A stretch of DNA of 64,000 nucleotides. Source: an uncultured SAR116 cluster alpha proteobacterium (lineage in GTDB: Bacteria; Pseudomonadota; Alphaproteobacteria; Puniceispirillales; Marisalimonadaceae). The translations under genes and the position numbers were made by a program. Below are positions 30,298-39,456 of the stretch, in pieces. The notes beneath the pieces are model-generated. The model ran no database searches, was not told the DNA's origin, and saw nothing but the letters and a program-made list of their open reading frames with translations. How positions within the stretch are numbered: the first letter of the stretch is position 1; each line of letters starts with the position of its first letter. The stretch covers positions 62,001 through 126,000 of the forward strand of contig CABZCK010000001.1 of assembly GCA_902524215.1 (NCBI GenBank), written 5' to 3'.

Positions 30298-31668
30298 ATG
30301 CATTCATTCAATGAATTATGTAAAAAGATATCACATGAAATAGATTCAAAGGATATACGTTCACGTTCAAGAACTGAAAAAGAACAGAAAAGATTTGATT
30401 ATGCTGTCACCCATCAATTAATAGAACTTTGGAAGAAACACTTCACACATCATGATCATGAATCTTCTATACAAAAGAATAAAAATTATTATTCATCTTT
30501 ACAAATATATCGTGATCCTAATCTAACTTACCGTATGGCTATGCAAGTCTTTGAAGGACTGCAAAAATTAAACTTAATTACTGTAACTAAAGAAGGGCAT
30601 TATGACCGAATTAAACTGGAAGGAAATTTAACTCGTTATAAAGCAACTCATGAATTATCTGAATTGTTTAATCAAATAGAAGGGCATCCAGCTATCTCTT
30701 TAAAACCTCACTTAGATATCAATACGATTTTACTAAGAGATAAAGTAGAGGGCAGAAGATTATTAGTTTCTTATGAAGATGATGATGATACCAATAACTG
30801 GAGAAAAAATCTTAAGGATATCAACTCGTGTTTTGCAAGATATATAATTGATTTAAGGTTAAAAGATACAGAGTTTACTTCATTACAAGAAAGATTATTA
30901 AACGATGATGATAGGGAGCCTATAGATCTTTCTAAAAAAGCATTAGTTCGTATTTTTATCAATAACTCCTTCAAACAAGGAGGCAGATTTTATAGAGGAT
31001 GGTGGCAAAATGTACCAAGTGAATTTAGACCATACATAACTATTAACTCAAAAATGACACAAGAATGTGATTACTCACAACTGAATCCTAATATGATTTA
31101 TGCTCTTCATAACCATGAGTTAGGAAGTGAAGATGCTTATTCCAGAGTACTAGGACCTGAACATAGAGATGTGGTTAAAGAAGCTTTTAACGCAATGTTA
31201 CAATCTAACACTGAACTAAAAAGTAAACCCTCAAAATTAAACCTTGATGAAATTGGAATGTCTTGGACTGAACTTAGACAATCTATATTAAATGCCCATA
31301 AACCCATTAAGGACTTATTTTTTACTGGCATAGGTAATAGATTGCAATTCGAAGACAGTATACTTGCAGAGGATGTAATGCTTCATTTTTCAAAGATGGA
31401 TTATCCCGCTTTACCAGTTCACGATAGCTTTATAATTCATCATGCATTCGGATCATCTGGTGAATTAGAAGAAGCAATGAGAAGGGCTTATTACAATAGA
31501 AATGGCAAAGATATTGGTGTCTCTAATGAAATCATAATATATCAAACTGATAATAAAAATAACAATAAATCGGATGAAACATTTGATGATATTTTAAATC
31601 CTGAACCAGAATATTCCCAATGGAGTAACAGAGATGATTTATGGAAAAAAGAAAAGAATAGTATTTGA
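30298..31668 (+). CDS. compact family-A DNA polymerase palm-like protein
   Basis: ECDYSQLNPNMIYAL (motif A-like, D codon 258), HRDVVKEAFNAML (motif B-like, codons 289-301), LPVHDSFIIHH (motif C-like, D codon 376), in polymerase A order; no exonuclease domain. Confidence 0.6.
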   Translation: MHSFNELCKKISHEIDSKDIRSRSRTEKEQKRFDYAVTHQLIELWKKHFTHHDHESSIQKNKNYYSSLQIYRDPNLTYRMAMQVFEGLQKLNLITVTKEGHYDRIKLEGNLTRYKATHELSELFNQIEGHPAISLKPHLDINTILLRDKVEGRRLLVSYEDDDDTNNWRKNLKDINSCFARYIIDLRLKDTEFTSLQERLLNDDDREPIDLSKKALVRIFINNSFKQGGRFYRGWWQNVPSEFRPYITINSKMTQECDYSQLNPNMIYALHNHELGSEDAYSRVLGPEHRDVVKEAFNAMLQSNTELKSKPSKLNLDEIGMSWTELRQSILNAHKPIKDLFFTGIGNRLQFEDSILAEDVMLHFSKMDYPALPVHDSFIIHHAFGSSGELEEAMRRAYYNRNGKDIGVSNEIIIYQTDNKNNNKSDETFDDILNPEPEYSQWSNRDDLWKKEKNSI

Positions 31669-31752
31669 TCTTCGTAGTACTTCTGTGTAATTAGCACTCA
31701 TAACAAATGAATAGTGATTAATTAAAGAGTTTTTTTTGGATAAACTTTTTAA

Positions 31753-32187
31753 CTATTCTTTATCTAATTGGTGATTATAAAAATATGAGCATCTCATAAC
31801 ATTATGTTTTTGAGGATCAATATTCATAGTCATAATTTCTTCTAAAGAATAAGTTCCTAACATTGGACCTTTTACATTTAACCACTTAGGATAGCTACAA
31901 CCATATTTATCAAGTTTCTCATTAGAAATATGATTGTATTCAATTACATCTAGAAAATAATCTTTAAAGTAATACATACCATTCACCAACTCTGGAGGAG
32001 TGAAGCCATTTTTAATAAGATGTTGAACTTTAGAATACATATGTCTTCCGTCCATTGTAGTGAAACGAGTTAATCGTCCATCATCTTCATCAGACATATT
32101 GTCATTAACCCATCCTACCCAACCACCGGGATACTTTTTTCTAATTATATCTTTGGTAGTAAATAAACTTTCGAATAAAGATTTCAT
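31753..32187 (-). CDS. hypothetical protein
   Basis: 144-aa ORF, no recognised family; convergent with the polymerase-like gene. Confidence 0.6.
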   Translation of the reverse strand: MKSLFESLFTTKDIIRKKYPGGWVGWVNDNMSDEDDGRLTRFTTMDGRHMYSKVQHLIKNGFTPPELVNGMYYFKDYFLDVIEYNHISNEKLDKYGCSYPKWLNVKGPMLGTYSLEEIMTMNIDPQKHNVMRCSYFYNHQLDKE

Positions 32188-32255
32188 AAAATAATTGCCT
32201 CAATATTACCTTTTTCTATACCAAATCTAATCACAATTTTAAGAATAATGATATC

Positions 32256-33584
32256 ATGAAACGACAATCCTCCATCGTTTTTATTTTATGCATAAAACTC
32301 CTCGTAGCATTAGCTGTTCAATCAGCTAGTGCTACTAATCAAATAACGAAGTTAAAAATTGGTAAATTCTTTTTAGAATGCGATGGTAAGTGCACAGAAC
32401 TATACAAATTTCGAGATCAAGGATTTTTAAGATTTGGGACTGATAAACAAATTATTACCAATGATGACAGAACCAGTATATTTACCTATCACATAATTAA
32501 TGATTTTCCAGAAAATAAAATTCCACATTTTTGTATTGATGGTGGCCCAGATCTTAAGATAGGTAAAACGATATACTCTTATAAAAAAGAGACTAACACA
32601 TTTTCTTTCTTTAATAATAAACCAACTGCAATAGGAGTATATACATCAAGGTGGGGCGCTACAGGCTGGGGGACCTCGACAGTTCATATTTTTGATACTG
32701 AGACTGGAGAATATTATTCAGAAAAATCTAGTGCTTGTACTTATCCTTTATTTATTAGGAACAAAGATGGTTCTGTACAATATCAAATAAAAAGCGAAAC
32801 TGCGAACTTCTTTGGACCTCCTAATTTTTCACCTGTTTATTTAGATGTTCCGATATCTGTTAAGGATTTGAAAGGTAAATCTCATCCCAATATACTCTCC
32901 TTGCATTATCAAAAAAAATTTATGGATGTAGGATTTGAAGATAGTTTTTTCAGTAACAGAGAAATAAAAGTTTTAGCCAAAATGTTTACACAATGGGATC
33001 TTCAAGATAGATATCCACAAAGGTGGGCCATAGAACTTGATCAAGGTCAAATAGAATTACTTAGACGATTCATTATTGTTGTTGGAATTGATATTCTGCA
33101 AAAAGGTTATTATCCATTAAGTCAACAATTCAAAAGAGATGATTATACAACACTTTTATTGAAAAGAGCTGCAAGACAAATTTCCTATGATTTTCCAGTA
33201 TCTGATTTCGAACTCCAAGAAGATTTTCATCATCGTTACAAATTAGACTTTCTGAAAGAAGTAAACATCAATTTAGACGCATTTATGGATCCACTTTATC
33301 GGGCTCCATATGAAGAAATTTGTAAATTAGCGACCTACGAAAAAAACAATCAAAAATTTTGGAATTTTGATAGTTATAAAAACCTTGCTGCTGTCCAAGT
33401 TGCTAAAGAAAGTAATATTAGTTGTGGGACTAAATTATTTTTAAATGAGTTTGATTTTGAACATATTTGCGACAAGGCGACAACTACAGATGGAAGTTGG
33501 ACAAAAGATGGGGTTTTACAAGAATTTGTAAAAGAAGCTAAAAACAAAAAACTAAATTGCAAAATAATTGAACAGATGTTCTAA
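32256..33584 (+). CDS. hypothetical secreted protein
   Basis: Signal peptide MKRQSSIVFILCIKLLVALAVQSASA; 442 aa with several Cys, no recognised family. Confidence 0.7.
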   Translation: MKRQSSIVFILCIKLLVALAVQSASATNQITKLKIGKFFLECDGKCTELYKFRDQGFLRFGTDKQIITNDDRTSIFTYHIINDFPENKIPHFCIDGGPDLKIGKTIYSYKKETNTFSFFNNKPTAIGVYTSRWGATGWGTSTVHIFDTETGEYYSEKSSACTYPLFIRNKDGSVQYQIKSETANFFGPPNFSPVYLDVPISVKDLKGKSHPNILSLHYQKKFMDVGFEDSFFSNREIKVLAKMFTQWDLQDRYPQRWAIELDQGQIELLRRFIIVVGIDILQKGYYPLSQQFKRDDYTTLLLKRAARQISYDFPVSDFELQEDFHHRYKLDFLKEVNINLDAFMDPLYRAPYEEICKLATYEKNNQKFWNFDSYKNLAAVQVAKESNISCGTKLFLNEFDFEHICDKATTTDGSWTKDGVLQEFVKEAKNKKLNCKIIEQMF

Positions 33585-33664
33585 ATCGAAACAAACATTA
33601 GTAATCAGTTACTTGTACAAGTTATGGTACAACATAAGACGGTTGCACCACCACATGCATATAT

Positions 33665-33685
33665 AGGACACCCTCCCGGTGTCCT
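33665..33685. other. perfect 8-bp stem-loop aggacacc-ctccc-ggtgtcct near attR
   Basis: Inverted repeat read directly; not followed by a T-tract, so terminator status uncertain. Confidence 0.7.
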
Positions 33686-33834
33686 TGCCTCCCCCTAAAT
33701 TAAAATAAATAAGATTACAAAACGGTAGACAAATAGCGAGCACGTTGACAGCGTATTTGAATAAGTTAAAATTAAAAGCAAAAGGTTAAGAGCATGGAAA
33801 GGCAATCAGAGGCTTATATTCAGAGTTACTGACA

Positions 33835-33874
33835 AAGGTTGGGGTCGAGGGTTCAAATCCCTTCGCCCGCTCCA
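33835..33874 (+). repeat. attR core (partial tRNA-Gly copy)
   Basis: Identical 40 bp to attL; no 5' half of the tRNA upstream. Confidence 0.95.
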
Positions 33875-33927
33875 AATGTTACCTAAAAAAAAGAATCATA
33901 GAAAAATAGATATAAAAATAATAAAAT

Positions 33928-34740
33928 GTGAATATGAAAGCTGTAAGTTTTAATATTGCGAGAAAGTTGAGCTCAAAAGAAATAAGAAAGAAGATTAGGT
34001 TAGAACTTTATAATAATCACACCTCGGGTTTGGCGTCTAATAAACTTCAAGCTAACATTGTTATTCTTCCAAAAGAATATGTAAATGATTTTTATAATTT
34101 TTGTAAATTAAATCCAAAATCATGCCCTTTGGTAGGTCAAACAAAATTAAAAAATCCATATTTTGACTCTTTAGGAGATGATATTGATATTAGATTTGAT
34201 GTGCCATTATACAATATTTATAAAAATGGAAATTTAGTTTCTAGTATTCGAAATATTAAAGAATATTGGAATGATAATTTAATAGCTTTTGCCATTGGCT
34301 GTTCTTTTTCATTTGAAGATGCATTATTAAATGCTGGCCTTGAAATTGACCACATTACAAATAACAAAGTTGTTCCAATGTATAGGACAAATATAAAAAA
34401 TAAAAAAAGTGGACCGTTTAACAGTGAAATGGTCGTATCAATGAGAATTTTTAATAGAAAAAATATAGATAAAGTTAAGCAGGTTTCAGGAGATTTTACT
34501 TTTGCTCATGGAGATCCAATTCATATAGGTAATCCAATTGAAATTGGAATTAATAATATATTAAGTCCTGACTGGGGAGACAGTCCTAGAAAAAAAAATG
34601 AAGACGAGGTATATATTTTTTGGGCTTGTGGAGTAACACCTCAAAACGCTATTATAGAAGCAAAGATCCCATTTTGCATTACTCATACACCCGGGCATAT
34701 GTTAATTACAGACATTTCAGAGAATAATTTACATAAATAA
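33928..34740 (+). CDS. DUF1445/YcsI-type putative hydro-lyase (D-glutamate cyclase family)
   Basis: SGLASNKLQANIVILPKEYVNDFYNFCKLNPKSCPLVG, FAIGCSFSFEDALLNAGL, THTPGHMLITD. Confidence 0.88.
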   Translation: MNMKAVSFNIARKLSSKEIRKKIRLELYNNHTSGLASNKLQANIVILPKEYVNDFYNFCKLNPKSCPLVGQTKLKNPYFDSLGDDIDIRFDVPLYNIYKNGNLVSSIRNIKEYWNDNLIAFAIGCSFSFEDALLNAGLEIDHITNNKVVPMYRTNIKNKKSGPFNSEMVVSMRIFNRKNIDKVKQVSGDFTFAHGDPIHIGNPIEIGINNILSPDWGDSPRKKNEDEVYIFWACGVTPQNAIIEAKIPFCITHTPGHMLITDISENNLHK

Positions 34741-34760
34741 TTCATTTAGTTTGGAATAAA

Positions 34761-34925
34761 TTCAGATATACGTATTTAGATAACAAATATTCTTTTGTTA
34801 AGTAATATGGAAGAGATTCAATGTCAAGTTTGCTCTTGGGAAATCGAAACTCAACCTAGAAAGTTGAAGCTATAACCCAAGAAATAATGTTATCTAAATT
34901 CAATCTGAAGTTTAAGAAACTTTTT
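34761..34925 (+). ncRNA. candidate structured RNA between convergent genes
   Basis: Nested pairings ttcagat/atctgaa (34761-67/34903-09), atttagataac/gttatctaaat (34774-84/34889-99), cttggg/cccaag (34835-40/34876-81), tcaac/gttga; then short aagttt-aag-aaactt-ttt hairpin. Confidence 0.5.
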
Positions 34926-35001
34926 ATCAAGATAGACCTGAAAGAAATGTTTTGAGTATCTAATCAAAACTCAATTAATAAGTGATTCTAAATTAGTTCT
35001 G

Positions 35002-36138
35002 TTACATATTTACAACTTTAATTTTTGAAAGTGCCTCTCTAGCTTTTTTAAGATTATCAGCTAAAATCACACCCATTCTTCTATAAGGTTTAGTTTCAGG
35101 TTTACCAAAAATTCTAATATCAATAGTTTTATCTTGAAATGCATTTTCGATTCCTTTAATCAAAAACTTCCCTTTTGCATTTTTATTTGCAAGAATAACT
35201 TGACTAACTCCCTTTTTACAAAGCTCAATTTTGGGTATTGTAAAATCTAATATTGCTCTAGCGTGTAGATCAAATTCACTGAAATTTTGTGTAAACATTG
35301 TAACCATACCAGTATCATGTGGTCTTGGGCTTAATTCACTAAAATAAACCTCTTCTTTTTTTACAAAAAACTCTATACCAAACAATCCCTGACCATTTAA
35401 ATCTTTTACAATTTTTCTAGCTATAGTTTTCATTTTATTAACAATATTTTGTTCACATTTTGCAGGTTGCCAACTATTCTGGTAATCTCCTCTTTCTTGG
35501 ACATGACCTATGGGTGGGCAAAAATGGATTTTACCTTTTGAGTCCAAAATAGTTAGCAGTGTAACTTCATAGTCAAAATTTATAAACTCTTCAATTATAA
35601 CTTTTTTTTTCTTTCCTCTCATGCCATTCAAAGCAAAAATCCAAGCTTTTTTGACTTCAGAAACTGTAGAAGCATAACTTTGACCTTTCCCGGAGGAACT
35701 CATAACTGGTTTGATGGCGACTTTATCATGAATATTATGAAACATTTCTATTAATTCGTTTAAAGTTTCTGCATAACCAAATCTTGCAGTTTTAATCCCA
35801 AGTTCTTTTGCTCTATTTCTTATTTTATCTCTATTCATTGTCATGCTAACCGCTCTAGAAGAAGGAATAACTTTTAGACCTTTTCTTTCAAATCTGACAA
35901 GACTTTCAGTATCAATTGCCTCAATTTCTGGAACTATTAAATCTGGTTTATGTTTATCAATCACCTGTTTTAAATTTTTAGAATTCAACATGTCAAAAAC
36001 TTCACATTCTTGAGAAACTTGCATAGCAGGTGCGTTTTTATATTTATCACATGCAATTATGTAACAGCCAAGTCTTTGAAGACTTATAGTAAGTTCTTTG
36101 CCAAGCTCACCGCTTCCAAGTAATAAAATTTTTTTCAT
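35002..36138 (-). CDS. purT: formate-dependent phosphoribosylglycinamide formyltransferase
   Basis: ILLLGSGELGKELTISLQRLG, KPVMSSSGKGQS, LFGIEFFVKKEEVYFSELSPRPHDTGMVT. Confidence 0.95.
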   Translation of the reverse strand: MKKILLLGSGELGKELTISLQRLGCYIIACDKYKNAPAMQVSQECEVFDMLNSKNLKQVIDKHKPDLIVPEIEAIDTESLVRFERKGLKVIPSSRAVSMTMNRDKIRNRAKELGIKTARFGYAETLNELIEMFHNIHDKVAIKPVMSSSGKGQSYASTVSEVKKAWIFALNGMRGKKKKVIIEEFINFDYEVTLLTILDSKGKIHFCPPIGHVQERGDYQNSWQPAKCEQNIVNKMKTIARKIVKDLNGQGLFGIEFFVKKEEVYFSELSPRPHDTGMVTMFTQNFSEFDLHARAILDFTIPKIELCKKGVSQVILANKNAKGKFLIKGIENAFQDKTIDIRIFGKPETKPYRRMGVILADNLKKAREALSKIKVVNM

Positions 36139-36183
36139 TTAATTTCTCTTTTTAATATTTTTAAAAAATCATATAATTTTAAG

Positions 36184-36831
36184 ATGAATTTGTTTGATGA
36201 ATTAAGTTTCTCTTATCTTGAGTATAAAATCAATAATTCATATACAACTAGATTAATGAAGTATGGAAATAGCCCACAAGGTCTGTTCTGGAAAAATTCG
36301 TTTACCCAAATACATAGATTTGACTTGATAATTACTGCTTTAAATAAATATTCTAATCTTAAAAAATTTACAATTTGTGATATTGGTTGTGGATATGGCA
36401 AATTCTTAGAAATTTTAAGAAATAAATTAAAAAAATCTACTTTTCAATATCAAGGCTGTGACCTAAATAATAAACTAATTGATTACTGCACAAAAAATTA
36501 TTCTAATAAAAACTATCAATTTTATAAAAAATCTTCACCGAAAGGAATTGTAGACTTTTCAGTAATGTCTGGAACTTTTAATTTAAGTGTTACTGATGAT
36601 ATAAATATGTGGGAGAAATATATTTTAAAAAACTTAACTAGTATTTGGAAACAAACAAATAAAGTTATGGCTTTTAATTTGTTAAATCAAAATGAAAGAA
36701 AAATTGAACAAGGATTATATTACACCAACAAAAATTGGATAAAAGATATTTGTGAGCAAAATTTTGGAAAAACTGAAATTATTTTTTCTTCAATTTTACC
36801 AGACGATATTTTAATTATAGTTATGAATTAA
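36184..36831 (+). CDS. SAM-dependent methyltransferase
   Basis: TICDIGCGYGKFLEIL motif I. Confidence 0.75.
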   Translation: MNLFDELSFSYLEYKINNSYTTRLMKYGNSPQGLFWKNSFTQIHRFDLIITALNKYSNLKKFTICDIGCGYGKFLEILRNKLKKSTFQYQGCDLNNKLIDYCTKNYSNKNYQFYKKSSPKGIVDFSVMSGTFNLSVTDDINMWEKYILKNLTSIWKQTNKVMAFNLLNQNERKIEQGLYYTNKNWIKDICEQNFGKTEIIFSSILPDDILIIVMN

Positions 36832-37661
36832 TTCAAATTATTTGCAAAATTAATAATATGGTTGGAAAACTCTTCAGGTTCTTCTAATGGAATTAAATGT
36901 CCACAATTTGGCAGTTCTATTGTTATTGAATTTTTTATTTTTTTTACTAATTCTTCGATGTCCTCTGGAACTCTAAACATTTTATCTAAATGACCAGTCA
37001 TAACTAAAGTTGGAACATTAATTTTAGACCATTCAAAAGACCAGTTTGCAGATAAAGAACCTTCCATAAGCTTAAAAATTCCGTCGTTTTTCTTTAAAGG
37101 TTTATAATTTTCAAAATTTAAAGCATTAGTTTTAACTTTATCTAAAAACTTTGGAGAAGCTATTACTGGCATTCCCATATCCATTATTAATGCACTACCT
37201 CCAAGTTTAGCAGCATTTACCATAACACGATTTATCCAATCTAATCTTGAAGAAGGTTTTCTAAGTGTATTTATCAAAACCAAACCTTTTACATCAATTT
37301 TTTCTAATGAAGCAATAGCTGCATATAAACCACCAATTGATAACCCGCAAAGTATAATATTTTTCAAATTTAAATGATTAATTAATTTTAAAAGATCAGA
37401 AATGATTATTTCAGAATTTAAATTGATACTTTCATCAAAACTTGAATTAATTTGTCCACGAAAATTATACGTCAAATAACCATGACCTGCATCTCTTACT
37501 CTTTTGCCTATTAAGCCATTCCAAGCAGAAGTGTTGCCAGTTAAAGCATTCACAAACACATAAGTATATGTATTTTTTTTACCCTCCTCATATTCGAAAT
37601 ATAAAGAATTTTTTTTATCTATGTCTAAGTTACTCACTAACATTCCTTTTATTTGAAGCAT
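36828..37661 (-). CDS. alpha/beta hydrolase
   Basis: ILCGLSIGGLYAA nucleophile elbow, GHLDKMF, NCGHLIPLEEPEEF. Confidence 0.88.
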   Translation of the reverse strand: MLQIKGMLVSNLDIDKKNSLYFEYEEGKKNTYTYVFVNALTGNTSAWNGLIGKRVRDAGHGYLTYNFRGQINSSFDESINLNSEIIISDLLKLINHLNLKNIILCGLSIGGLYAAIASLEKIDVKGLVLINTLRKPSSRLDWINRVMVNAAKLGGSALIMDMGMPVIASPKFLDKVKTNALNFENYKPLKKNDGIFKLMEGSLSANWSFEWSKINVPTLVMTGHLDKMFRVPEDIEELVKKIKNSITIELPNCGHLIPLEEPEEFSNHIINFANNLN

Positions 37662-38229
37662 CTATTTTTTTTTCACTTAACACATTTTCATCCATTTCAA
37701 TCTTTAAATGAGAAAAATGCGTTTCTAATTCCTGAATTCTTTTATTATTAAAATCTAGATATTTTTTTTGTTCTTCATTCATATCTTGATTTTCTAAACT
37801 ATTTTGATTTTCCAAGTTAACTGGTATTTGGTAATCCAATTCTTCAAAAAATTCTGGTTTTAATGGCTCATCTCCAACCAAATCTTGAAACTGAACTAAA
37901 GCCTCTAAACCTATCCTAATTGCTTTTTTGTCTTCATCATTTTCAGACTCATCATAGCCAACATAAAGTGCATGTATAATATGCTGTTTTGGATCAGGCA
38001 ATAATTGCGTATCATAGATGTAACTATTATGAGCATCTAGATCATTATAAAATTTTGTAAATCTAATTAATAACTCTCTAGTTCTCGAGGGTCCCTCGTT
38101 TTTTGGTTTTGAAACTTCTTTTTCAACATGAACAGAATTATAATTATTCCATATTGAAATAATGACTAGGGCTGTGAATGTAACTAACAAAGCCAAAACA
38201 AATGGGGTTGTGTCTTCAAATGCTGTCAA
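37630..38229 (-). CDS. hypothetical membrane-anchored protein
   Basis: One N-terminal TM (FVLALLVTFTALVIISIW) then acidic soluble region. Confidence 0.6.
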   Translation of the reverse strand: MTAFEDTTPFVLALLVTFTALVIISIWNNYNSVHVEKEVSKPKNEGPSRTRELLIRFTKFYNDLDAHNSYIYDTQLLPDPKQHIIHALYVGYDESENDEDKKAIRIGLEALVQFQDLVGDEPLKPEFFEELDYQIPVNLENQNSLENQDMNEEQKKYLDFNNKRIQELETHFSHLKIEMDENVLSEKKIDASNKRNVSE

Positions 38230-38319
38230 TTATGTCTCCTTATAAATCATATGACCCTAAAAATATAAATTAAATAAATATTTAAAAATATTTTATTCAA
38301 ATATACTAAAATTATGTCT

Positions 38320-38381
38320 TTTTTTTGATGAAAATTTGCAATGAGGTATGTTTTTTTGATGTAAATTTGCAATGAGGTATG
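38320..38381 (+). repeat. tandem 31-bp direct repeat (30/31 identical) containing sigma70-like promoter elements
   Basis: tttttttgatg[a/t]aaatttgcaatgaggtatg twice back to back; each carries TTGATG-16 bp-TATGTT. Confidence 0.85.
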
Positions 38382-38424
38382 TTTTAATGTTAGGCTATTT
38401 TAAATAAAAAATAAGGAGATTATT

Positions 38425-39444
38425 ATGAATCGGATACTCGGGACTGTTATTGTAGCAGTAGCCGTAGCAGTAGGTATTTATTATTATACTGCCGAGAAAA
38501 AAGTTGAAACAGCATGCGGCAAAGTAACTATCGCAGAAATGAATTGGGCTTCTGCAGAACTTATGGCAAATGTTGATAAGATAATTTTAGAAAAGGGTTA
38601 CAATTGTGAAGTTGAATTAGTTGCAGGTGCAACTATGCCAACCTTTACATCAATGAATGAGAAAGGAATGCCTGATATTGCTCCAGAACTCTGGAGTAAC
38701 GCAGTTCAAGGACCACTGTCAAAGGCAAAAGATGAAAAAAGACTTTTTGTTGCAAATTCAGGACCAATCACTGGTTTAGGTGAAGGTTGGTGGGTATCAC
38801 CAAGCGTGGTAAAAAACCATCCCGAACTTAAAACAGTATTAGACATTATTGAGAGACCAGATTTGTTTCCACATCCAGAAGATAGTTCCAAAGGGGGAAT
38901 GATGACATGTCCTGCGGGTTGGAATTGTCAGCTTTCTACAAATAACCTTTTTAGAGCATTTAAGATGGAAGAAAAAGGTTGGAAATTAATTGATCCTGGT
39001 TCAGCTGCAGGTTTAGATGGTGCTATTGCAAAGGCATCAACAAGAAATGAAAATTGGTTTGGTTATTATTGGACGCCAACTTCAGTAGTTGGCAAATATG
39101 GTCTTGTTAAAATTCCATTTGGCGTAGATTATGATGGTGATAACTGGCATAACTGTATTGTTAAACCAGAAAAAGAATGTGCCGATCCAAAACCGACTTC
39201 TTGGACAAAATCAGTAGTTGAAACCGTTGTAACAGATAATTTTATGAATAACGCAGGTGTTGCATCAGATTTTATTAAAAATCGAACTTACCCTGGTGAA
39301 ATTATGAATAAAATGCTTGTATTTATGACTGATCAAAAAGCTACAGGCAAAGATGCTGCTTTTGAGTTCCTTCAAAAACATGAAGATGTTTGGAAAAATT
39401 GGGTAACTGATGAAGCTGCAAAAAAAATTAAAGCAAGCCTATAA
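38425..39444 (+). CDS. glycine betaine/proline-type ABC transporter substrate-binding protein
   Basis: OpuAC-like: KVTIAEMNWASAELMANVDKIILEKGYNCEVELVAGATMPTFTSM; followed by permease and ATPase. Confidence 0.9.
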   Translation: MNRILGTVIVAVAVAVGIYYYTAEKKVETACGKVTIAEMNWASAELMANVDKIILEKGYNCEVELVAGATMPTFTSMNEKGMPDIAPELWSNAVQGPLSKAKDEKRLFVANSGPITGLGEGWWVSPSVVKNHPELKTVLDIIERPDLFPHPEDSSKGGMMTCPAGWNCQLSTNNLFRAFKMEEKGWKLIDPGSAAGLDGAIAKASTRNENWFGYYWTPTSVVGKYGLVKIPFGVDYDGDNWHNCIVKPEKECADPKPTSWTKSVVETVVTDNFMNNAGVASDFIKNRTYPGEIMNKMLVFMTDQKATGKDAAFEFLQKHEDVWKNWVTDEAAKKIKASL

Positions 39445-39456
39445 ATCTTATGATAC

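Larger units (their letters stand above)
23483..33874. mobile_element. ~10.35 kb tRNA-Gly-integrated element (tyrosine integrase, no phage structural genes)
   Basis: Perfect 40-bp direct repeat at both ends, integrase immediately inside the tRNA-proximal end, accessory-type gene content. Confidence 0.93.

Noticed and set aside
23483-33874. Interpretation of the island as a standard prophage
   Set aside because: No capsid, terminase, portal, tail or lysis genes recognised; better described as a small integrative element or satellite-like island.
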